DNA from: Bacteroidales bacterium UBA1215
Lineage (GTDB): Bacteria > Bacteroidota > Bacteroidia > Bacteroidales > WCHB1-69
Assembly: GCA_002309475.1 (NCBI GenBank)
Contig: DBXJ01000067.1
Location: 1-6,859, forward strand
DNA: 6,859 bases
Direction: 5' to 3'
Program-made: the position numbers and the translations under genes
Shown here: piece after piece, positions 1 to 5,704 of the stretch
How positions within the stretch are numbered: the first letter of the stretch is position 1
Layout of the letters: the number at the start of each line of letters is the position of its first letter
Notes under the pieces: generated by a model
What the model saw: the letters and a program-made list of their open reading frames with translations, nothing else
Databases searched by the model: none
Told to the model about the DNA's origin: nothing

Positions 1-966
1 TACAAAGACCTTCAACCTGTGATAGATGCATACAAACAATATAAAAATGCCCTTGCCAACATAGAAAATGCCAAAGAAGTTCTCGCCACAGAAAAAGACG
101 AAGAATTTAGAACTATGGCCAAGGAAGAACTCACACAACTGACCGCTGACGTGGAAACTATGGAAGAGCAAATTCGTTTGCTACTCATTCCATCTGACCC
201 GCAAGACGGCAAAAATGCAGTAGTTGAAATTCGTGCCGGCACCGGTGGCGATGAGGCAAGCATTTTCGCCGGAGACTTGTTTAGAATGTACACGCATTAT
301 TGTGAAACAAAAAACTGGAAAATCGATATTGCTTCCTCTACCGAAGGCACCATGGGTGGTTTTAAAGAAATAGTTTTCAATGTCATAGGAGAAGGTGTAT
401 ATGGTATGCTTAAATATGAATCTGGAGTACACCGCGTACAAAGGGTGCCGCAAACCGAAACGCAAGGTCGTGTACATACTTCTGCTGCTTCGGTAGTCAT
501 ACTACCGGAGGCTGACGAATTTGACATAGACTTGAAACAAAGCGACATTAGAAAAGATACTTATTGTGCTTCCGGTCCCGGCGGACAATGTGTCAACACT
601 ACCTATTCTGCAGTTCGTTTAACACACATTCCTACCGGCATTGTAGTAGCTATTCAAGATGAAAAATCTCAAATAAAAAACTTGGAAAAAGCCATGAAAA
701 TATTGCGTACTCGTATTTTTGAACGCGAATATCAAAAATACTTAGACGAAGTGGCGTCTAAACGTAAAACCATGGTTTCCACAGGTGACCGTTCTGCCAA
801 AATCAGGACCTACAACTATCCTCAAAATCGTGTTACCGACCACCGTATCAATTATACCATGTACAATCTCACCAATTTTATCAATGGAGACATACAAGAT
901 ATGATCGATGCCTTGCAAGTAGCCGAAAATGCGGAACGTCTTAAAGAAGCCATTGAAGAAAAATAA
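1..966 (+). CDS. prfA: Peptide chain release factor 1 (RF1), 5'-truncated by window edge
   Basis: Class I release factor that recognises UAA and UAG in the ribosomal A site and triggers hydrolysis of peptidyl-tRNA in the cytoplasm. The frame is open from base 1 and its first codons (YKDLQP) already match the RF1 N-terminal helical region. The GTG at 19 is therefore internal, and roughly 35-40 residues lie outside the window; 321 residues are visible against about 355-360 for the family. The PxT stop-codon recognition motif is PQT at 448-456; RF2 would have SPF there, so this is RF1. The catalytic GGQ loop is at 580-588, inside GPGGQ, followed by the conserved VNTTYSAVRLTH stretch. The Gln is the usual target of PrmC methylation. 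The residue after GGQ is Cys (589-591), where I would expect Ser or His. The gene ends TAA and is followed in frame by TAG. The downstream neighbour is uvrC, 2 bases after the stop. The RF1 identification is very secure. Confidence 0.97.
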   Translation, partial: YKDLQPVIDAYKQYKNALANIENAKEVLATEKDEEFRTMAKEELTQLTADVETMEEQIRLLLIPSDPQDGKNAVVEIRAGTGGDEASIFAGDLFRMYTHYCETKNWKIDIASSTEGTMGGFKEIVFNVIGEGVYGMLKYESGVHRVQRVPQTETQGRVHTSAASVVILPEADEFDIDLKQSDIRKDTYCASGPGGQCVNTTYSAVRLTHIPTGIVVAIQDEKSQIKNLEKAMKILRTRIFEREYQKYLDEVASKRKTMVSTGDRSAKIRTYNYPQNRVTDHRINYTMYNLTNFINGDIQDMIDALQVAENAERLKEAIEEK

Positions 967-968
967 TA

Positions 969-2777
969 GTGAAATGTAGTCCTCACATAGAAAATATCCT
1001 CTCCACTTTGCCAACGCAAAGTGGAGTTTATCGTTTTTTTGACAAAGATGGCACCATCATCTATGTCGGCAAAGCCAAAAATCTGAAAAACAGAGTGTCA
1101 TCTTACTTCAACAAAGAACACTCCCACAGAAAATTATGTGCCTTGGTAAAAACAATAGTAGATATTTCCTATACCATTGTTGACACAGAAAGTGATGCAC
1201 TATTGCTGGAAAATAGTCTTATCAAACAATATCAGCCAAAATACAATATTTTGCTCAAGGATGACAAAACCTATCCTTGGCTGTGTATCACCAACGAAAA
1301 CTTTCCCCGGCTATTCCCTACCAGAAGAAAATTGTATGGTGATGCCAAATATTTTGGTCCCTATCCTTCCGGAAAAACTTTACATCACCTGTTGGATACA
1401 CTTTCAGAACTTTATCCGCTTCGCAGTTGCAAATTATCGCTAACAAAAGAAAACATTCAAGCAGAAAAATACCGCCCTTGCTTAGACTATCATATCAAAA
1501 AATGTTTGGGTGCCTGCATCGGAGCACAAAGTCAAGAAGACTATCAAAACAATATTCGCCAAATTATCAATATTTTAGAAGGCAACACCCACCTTGTTAT
1601 TCGGGAATTGAAATCAAAAATGATGGATTTTGCCAAAGCAATGGAATTTGAAAAAGCTCAAAAAGTAAAAGAACAAATTGAACTTTTGGAACAATATCAG
1701 GCTAAATCAACTGTATTGAGCAACACCTTGGACAACAATGTGGAAGTATATGGCATTGTCGGAGATGCTGTGGCAGCCTACCTATGCTATTTTGACGTTG
1801 TCAATGGAGCCATTATTCAAACACGAAACTTTATCATCAAACAAAATCTGGAAGAAAGTTTGGAAGAACTGCTACAAATGGCAATAGTGGAAGTACGCAA
1901 TGGTAAGACCAACAAGGCAAAAGAAATTATTGTTCCCTACTCTTTGGAATTTGCCATTGACCATACCAAAGTATGCATTCCACAAAGGGGTGAAAAACAA
2001 AAGTTGTTGGAATTGGCCATGCATAATGCCACCAACTATATGTATGAACAGCAACGACAAAAAGAACTTTCCAATCCGGAATTACATCGACAGCAACTGC
2101 TGGACACCATGCAAAAGGACTTGCAATTGCCACGACCACCGGCCTATATAGAATGTTTTGACAATTCCAACATACAAGGAAAATTTCCTGTTTCGTCTAT
2201 GGTTTGTTTTCGCAATGGCAAACCCTCCAAAAGTGAATATAGAATTTTTCATGTTAAAACCGTTGACCAAGCCGATGACTTTGCCACCATGGCAGAAGCC
2301 CTTACCAGACGCTATGGTCGCTTGATAGAAGAAAACAAGCCTTTACCCGATTTAATAGTAGTGGATGGAGGCAAAGGTCAGGTATCTGCAGCCTATGAAG
2401 TTCTCAAAGCACTGCATTTGGAAACTACAATTCCGCTTTTAGGTATTGCCAAACGTTTAGAAGAAATTTATCGTCCCAACGACCCTATTCCTTTGTATGT
2501 AGATAAAAAATCCGAAACACAACGTATTATACAACATCTCCGCGATGAAGCCCACCGCTTTGGCATCACCCACCACCGAAAACTGAGAGAAAAAGCCTTA
2601 TTGCAAACAGAACTCACCAATATTCAAGGTGTCGGTGAACAAATGGCCGCCAAACTCCTCCATGTATTTCGGTCTGTAAAAATCATTAAAAATACCAGCG
2701 AAGAAGATTTGGCAAAAGTAGTCGGACCAGCAAGGGCAAAAACCATTTACAATTTTTACCACTCCACTTCCTTATAA
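969..2777 (+). CDS. uvrC: UvrABC system protein C (excinuclease subunit C)
   Basis: Nucleotide excision repair nuclease; with UvrB on damaged DNA it makes the 3' and then the 5' incision. The 602 residues are full length for the family. The N-terminal GIY-YIG nuclease (about 16-95) has GVY at 19-21, YVG at 32-34, Arg42 and Glu81. Cys154, Cys171, Cys179 and Cys183 match the four cysteines that bind a 4Fe-4S cluster in E. coli UvrC. A UVR (UvrB-binding) helical motif lies at about 205-243. The RNase H-like nuclease carries Asp398 (CFDNSN), Asp436/437, Asp466 (VVDGGKGQ) and probably His536. Tandem helix-hairpin-helix motifs close the protein (about 549-597). I chose the GTG at 969 because it is the only plausible start before the conserved LSTLP..SGVY segment; upstream in frame there are only ATA and Lys codons. 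There is no clear Shine-Dalgarno, only purine-rich GAAGAA. Co-transcription with prfA is inferred from the 2-base gap. The Pro usual before GVY is replaced by Ser18, inside an RNA hairpin. Confidence 0.97.
   Translation: MKCSPHIENILSTLPTQSGVYRFFDKDGTIIYVGKAKNLKNRVSSYFNKEHSHRKLCALVKTIVDISYTIVDTESDALLLENSLIKQYQPKYNILLKDDKTYPWLCITNENFPRLFPTRRKLYGDAKYFGPYPSGKTLHHLLDTLSELYPLRSCKLSLTKENIQAEKYRPCLDYHIKKCLGACIGAQSQEDYQNNIRQIINILEGNTHLVIRELKSKMMDFAKAMEFEKAQKVKEQIELLEQYQAKSTVLSNTLDNNVEVYGIVGDAVAAYLCYFDVVNGAIIQTRNFIIKQNLEESLEELLQMAIVEVRNGKTNKAKEIIVPYSLEFAIDHTKVCIPQRGEKQKLLELAMHNATNYMYEQQRQKELSNPELHRQQLLDTMQKDLQLPRPPAYIECFDNSNIQGKFPVSSMVCFRNGKPSKSEYRIFHVKTVDQADDFATMAEALTRRYGRLIEENKPLPDLIVVDGGKGQVSAAYEVLKALHLETTIPLLGIAKRLEEIYRPNDPIPLYVDKKSETQRIIQHLRDEAHRFGITHHRKLREKALLQTELTNIQGVGEQMAAKLLHVFRSVKIIKNTSEEDLAKVVGPARAKTIYNFYHSTSL
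1001..1040 (+). promoter_or_regulatory. Terminator-like hairpin inside the 5' end of uvrC
   Basis: A perfect 11-bp inverted repeat (CTCCACTTTGC at 1001-1011, GCAAAGTGGAG at 1016-1026) encloses a four-base loop, CAAC. It is followed at once by TTTATCG and a run of seven T (1034-1040). In plus-strand RNA this has the form of an intrinsic terminator or attenuator, although the U-tract is interrupted. It lies at uvrC codons 11-24, starting 32 bases after the GTG. An elongating uvrC ribosome would melt it, while an untranslated message would not. Inference: it could cause conditional polarity between prfA and uvrC, or assist initiation by slowing the ribosome. It may also be a coincidence of codon choice. 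Confidence 0.5.
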
Positions 2778-2789
2778 AAAACTCCTCTA

Positions 2790-2837
2790 TTTTTTGTCTT
2801 GATTTTTGTCCGCCATCAATTCGATGATGACAAAAAA
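2790..2837. terminator. A/T-armed inverted repeat between convergent genes, possible bidirectional terminator
   Basis: The 77-base gap between the stops of uvrC (+) and the lipoprotein gene (-) holds TTTTTGTC at 2803-2810, facing GACAAAAA at 2829-2836. An inner ATCA/TGAT pair (2815-2818 and 2825-2828) closes over a 6-base loop, with an unpaired CGCC on one side. A second copy of the left arm, TTTTTTGTC (2790-2798), could pair with the same right arm. The T-runs lie in the stem rather than after a GC-rich stem, so this is not a canonical rho-independent terminator. The convergent position is the main argument for a termination role. Confidence 0.3.
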
Positions 2838-2854
2838 ATGGTAGGTGTTATCGT

Positions 2855-3352
2855 TTATTCAAACTTTATTTCCTGCACTTGAAAATCGGTTGAAATCGGG
2901 AAACCGACTTCCATTTGTTGCGACTCCCCGCTGAATTTTCCACAAACACGTGCTGCCACAAAATAGCAATACAAAGCGGTGGTATCGGTTTGATCGCACA
3001 ACATCATGCTGTCACAAGACATAATTTTGGCTTTTACCATTTCGTATTGCTCCATCAATTCAAATTGATCGACGCGTTCGTCAGGCGTTTCCGGCTCAAT
3101 GTAGAACAAAATATTGCTTTCTATTTGTTCCTTATAGTTTTGATAAACCTGTTTGCACAAAAAAGCATAATCCACAGCATTCAAACTATCCACTTTTCCC
3201 AAAAAGATGACGCTATCCACTGTAAAACCTTTAATATTTTGCTGCATATAGTCGGCAATGGTGGTTTTTAGTTGCTTGTTCAATCGCTCTTCCTTGCTGT
3301 TGCAGGCCACAACAATCATGGTCAACATTATAAAAAATAATATTTTTTTCAT
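2855..3352 (-). CDS. Small putative surface lipoprotein of unknown function
   Basis: A 165-residue protein with a type II signal peptide: MKK, a hydrophobic core (about 4-15) and the lipobox VVAC, giving lipidated Cys17. The residues after the cysteine read N-S-K-E-E-R. The K-E-E resembles the lipoprotein export signal that directs Bacteroidota lipoproteins to the outer leaflet of the outer membrane, so surface display is possible but not shown. The mature part is about 149 residues, acidic overall, with an N-terminal helical-looking half (about 20-40), a GKVDSLN segment (52-58) and five further cysteines (66, 113, 119, 129, 137). I recognise no catalytic motif and cannot assign a family. The ATG is favoured because it gives a clean signal peptide directly. 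The gene starts 11 bases after the TPR gene stop, so it is probably the last gene of the rlmN unit. No Shine-Dalgarno is visible. The coding call is strong; the function is unknown. Confidence 0.85.
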   Translation of the reverse strand: MKKILFFIMLTMIVVACNSKEERLNKQLKTTIADYMQQNIKGFTVDSVIFLGKVDSLNAVDYAFLCKQVYQNYKEQIESNILFYIEPETPDERVDQFELMEQYEMVKAKIMSCDSMMLCDQTDTTALYCYFVAARVCGKFSGESQQMEVGFPISTDFQVQEIKFE

Positions 3353-3363
3353 CTTATTTTCAA

Positions 3364-4581
3364 TTAGTTACAATATTTTTTCACTCTTTCTATAGCTGTT
3401 TGATGATATAAGGCGGCGGCAGCCTGCAAATCGGCACAAGCTCCCTCATAATCTCTTATAAAATCTTTGCAAGAGCCACGCAAATAGTAGGCCTCCGCGT
3501 TTTTTTCGTTGCGTTTCAAAACTATATCAAAATCGGCAATGGCTTCTTGATAACGCTCCATTTCCATATATAATTTGGCACGTGAATAATACACATCCCA
3601 ACCTTTTGAATTCAATTCCAAAGCCCTTCTATAATCATCCAGAGCCACATGATAGTGTTTCAATTTTGTGGAATTTTCTGCCTTGTAGAGAAAGATAAGA
3701 TAATTGTTTTTGTCTAATAACAAAGCTTGTGAAAAATCTCTTTTTGCCTTAAGAGAATCGTTGAGGGCTGTATAGCAAACACCCCTGCGGCAATAATTTT
3801 CGGCAGTTTTTATCTTATAATTCATCAGCAAATCGTTGTAATCGTTCCATGCTAATTTATATTGCATGGTAGAATAATACATGTTGGCACGTGCCTGTAT
3901 CACTTCAGGGGTTTTCAAGCCTAAGGCAACTGCTTTGTTGTAATCTTTTCCCGCTTCAATAAACATAGCCATTTTTTCTTTTGCCATAGCACGAACAAAA
4001 AAGGCTTCCGCACAATCGGCTTTCTCTTTTATCACTGCCTCACAATCGGATATTGTTGCCGGCAAATCGTCCATATAATAATTAGCCTTAGCACGTCCTA
4101 TCAATGGTATCCAATTGTTTTTTAATGCTATGGCAGCAGAAAAATCTTCCTTTGCCTGCATATATTTATGTCTGCAGAGATACAATTGCCCACGCATCTC
4201 GTAGGCAGCATAGTTTCTGTTTTTTATTTTCAAAACCGACGACAAATCCGAAATGGCACGTTGTGTATCTTTCTGTATAGAGGCATAAAACAATGCCCTT
4301 TGATAATAGGCTTCTACATATTTGGGATTTTGCTTGATGGCTTCGTTGTAATCGGCAATGGCCAAATCGTTTTTGTTGATATGTTCATAGCAGATACCTC
4401 TTTGCAGATAGGCGTCAAAATAATAGGCACTTTGATTGATGATGCTTGTAAAATCCGTAATGGCACCTGTATAGTCTTGTTTTTGCATTTTCTGCAAGCC
4501 TGATTCATATTTTCTCGCCAACTCTTGCGAATATGACAATAACGAACAACTACATATTACAATGATAATCCATTTTTTCAT
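3364..4581 (-). CDS. Exported tetratricopeptide-repeat protein
   Basis: A 405-residue protein made almost entirely of TPR repeats: about eleven consecutive units of roughly 34 residues from residue 20 to the C-terminus. Examples are AYLQRGICYEHINKNDLAIA, AEAYYLRG and RYQEAIADFD. TPR solenoids bind proteins or peptides; no enzymatic domain is present. The N-terminus (MKKW, then IIIVICSCSLL) is a signal peptide, with likely signal peptidase I cleavage at SYS-Q (18/19). A lipobox reading (I-C-S-Cys12) is possible but would make the signal very short. The protein is thus probably periplasmic or membrane-attached. The last unit ends GACADLQAAAAL then KYCN, a closing pattern I associate with Bacteroidota TPR proteins. 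The start is placed at 4581: the longer in-frame start at 4617 would overlap rlmN by 35 bases and bury the signal peptide behind 12 polar residues. The ATG follows the rlmN TAG by one base, which suggests translational coupling. The binding partner is unknown; the lipoprotein encoded next is a candidate. Confidence 0.9.
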   Translation of the reverse strand: MKKWIIIVICSCSLLSYSQELARKYESGLQKMQKQDYTGAITDFTSIINQSAYYFDAYLQRGICYEHINKNDLAIADYNEAIKQNPKYVEAYYQRALFYASIQKDTQRAISDLSSVLKIKNRNYAAYEMRGQLYLCRHKYMQAKEDFSAAIALKNNWIPLIGRAKANYYMDDLPATISDCEAVIKEKADCAEAFFVRAMAKEKMAMFIEAGKDYNKAVALGLKTPEVIQARANMYYSTMQYKLAWNDYNDLLMNYKIKTAENYCRRGVCYTALNDSLKAKRDFSQALLLDKNNYLIFLYKAENSTKLKHYHVALDDYRRALELNSKGWDVYYSRAKLYMEMERYQEAIADFDIVLKRNEKNAEAYYLRGSCKDFIRDYEGACADLQAAAALYHQTAIERVKKYCN

Positions 4582-4582
4582 A

Positions 4583-5641
4583 CTATCTGTTTTTATATTT
4601 ATTTGCCAACTGTCCACAAGCGGCGTCTATATCCTGCCCTTTGCTGTATCGCAGTTGTACCAATAGATTTTTTGATTCCAAAAAAGCGATAAAACGATCT
4701 CTGTCTTCCGCAGAAGAACGCTTAAAAGTTAATTTTTCGTTTTGATTGTATTCTATTACATTGATTTTTACAGGAAAATCCAAACAATAGTGTGCCAATT
4801 TTTTCGCATCTGCCAAACTATCGTTGATACCTGCCAAAAGCAAATATTCAAAAGTGATTCGTTGACCGGTTTGCTTGTAATAATATTTCAAAGCATCGGT
4901 CAACTGTTCCAAAGTGTTGCCATAAGCGATGGGCATAATTTGTTCGCGTTTGTTTTGCCATGCACAATGCAACGACACCGCTAAACCGATATTCGGCTGG
5001 TCGATAGCCAATTTTTTAATACCTTCGCAAATGCCGACTGTTGACAAAGTGATTCTACTTGGTGACATTTCCATGCCTTCTTTGCCGGTGATGATTTGCA
5101 AACTGCGATTGATATGCTCATAATTCAACAAAGGCTCGCCCATACCCATAATGACAATATTACTCAAAGTATGATTGAAATGTTGTTGTGCCAATTGATT
5201 GGCGAGATATACCTGCTCGTAGATTTCTGCCACCGACAGATTTCGCTTGAATCCCAAAGCACCTGTTGCACAGAATTTACATGCCATAGCACAACCTACT
5301 TGCGAAGAAATACACACTGTTATCCTGTCTTTGGAAGGAATTAACACCATTTCTATTTGGTTGCCATCTGCTAATTGCAACAAATATTTTCTGGTTGTAT
5401 CCTTGCTGATTTGCTCTCGCTTGATTTGAATATGTGACAATTGAAAATGTTCTTGCAACATTTGTCGCAAAGATTCCGGCAAATTGGTCATCATGGCAAA
5501 TGAAAGTGCATTTTTCCGCCACAACCATTCATATACTTGCTTGGCACGAAATTTTTTTTCACCCTGTTGGACAAAAAAATCATTCAATTCTTCTAATGAC
5601 AACGATCGAATATCCGGCACCATTTTTAAACTATTTCCCAT
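4583..5641 (-). CDS. rlmN: Dual-specificity RNA methyltransferase RlmN (23S rRNA A2503 / tRNA A37)
   Basis: Radical SAM enzyme that methylates C2 of adenine 2503 in 23S rRNA, at the peptidyl-transferase centre, and of A37 in some tRNAs. The 352 residues match the family length. The 4Fe-4S cluster motif CxxxCxxC is Cys117, Cys121 and Cys124 (GCAMACKFC). The two mechanistic cysteines are present: Cys110 seven residues before the cluster (E. coli Cys118) and Cys342 in DIDAACGQL (E. coli Cys355, the methyl carrier). GMGEP at 166-170 is the SAM-binding GGE-type motif. The N-terminal segment (IRSLSLEELNDFF, KKFRAKQVYEWLW) is the accessory domain typical of RlmN. The start is uncertain: Met1 (5641) lies only 4 bases from a -7 promoter box, so either the mRNA is leaderless or translation begins at Met7 (5623), directly before the conserved VPDIRSL. 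Stop TAG. RlmN rather than its resistance paralogue Cfr is indicated by length, motifs and housekeeping context. First gene of a likely three-gene unit. Confidence 0.97.
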   Translation of the reverse strand: MGNSLKMVPDIRSLSLEELNDFFVQQGEKKFRAKQVYEWLWRKNALSFAMMTNLPESLRQMLQEHFQLSHIQIKREQISKDTTRKYLLQLADGNQIEMVLIPSKDRITVCISSQVGCAMACKFCATGALGFKRNLSVAEIYEQVYLANQLAQQHFNHTLSNIVIMGMGEPLLNYEHINRSLQIITGKEGMEMSPSRITLSTVGICEGIKKLAIDQPNIGLAVSLHCAWQNKREQIMPIAYGNTLEQLTDALKYYYKQTGQRITFEYLLLAGINDSLADAKKLAHYCLDFPVKINVIEYNQNEKLTFKRSSAEDRDRFIAFLESKNLLVQLRYSKGQDIDAACGQLANKYKNR

Positions 5642-5645
5642 TTTG

Positions 5646-5671
5646 CAAAGATAACATTTTTATTGATACAA
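5646..5671 (-). promoter_or_regulatory. Bacteroidota-type promoter for rlmN
   Basis: On the minus strand TATCTTTG (5653 to 5646) matches the Bacteroidota -7 consensus TAnnTTTG exactly. A TTG 15 bases upstream (5671 to 5669) may be the -33 element; this spacer is somewhat short of the usual range. Initiation a few bases after the box would fall at or next to the rlmN ATG (5641). The box lies in the 63-base gap after the sulfatase-like gene, so rlmN and the two genes behind it can be expressed independently of that gene. Confidence 0.55.
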
Positions 5672-5704
5672 CTGTCATTTTATCCTATACGGCGAAATAT
5701 ATCT

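Noticed and set aside
19..21. GTG as the start codon of prfA
   Set aside because: The frame is open to base 1 and the preceding codons match RF1, so the gene simply continues beyond the window.
181..548. Minus-strand open frames opposite prfA
   Set aside because: They are antisense to strongly conserved RF1 coding sequence, and their translations look like shadow frames.
2886..2907. TCGGTT...AACCGA inverted repeat near the 3' end of the lipoprotein gene
   Set aside because: Only 6 bp with a 10-base loop, inside coding sequence; too weak to call a terminator despite four T following on the minus strand.
2915..3271. 118-codon plus-strand frame opposite the lipoprotein gene
   Set aside because: It is fully antisense to a gene with a convincing signal peptide, and its translation has no recognisable domain.
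3530..4365. Recurring short strings such as TCGGCAATGGC in the TPR gene
   Set aside because: They encode the same TPR residues (A-I-A-D) and reflect the protein repeat, not a DNA repeat element or CRISPR.
4582..4617. Upstream in-frame start that would lengthen the TPR protein by 12 residues
   Set aside because: It would overlap rlmN by 35 bases and place polar residues before an evident signal peptide; the ATG at 4581, one base after the rlmN stop, fits better.
4583..5641. Cfr-type antibiotic-resistance methyltransferase
   Set aside because: The RlmN N-terminal segment, motifs and housekeeping setting without mobile elements all point to chromosomal RlmN.
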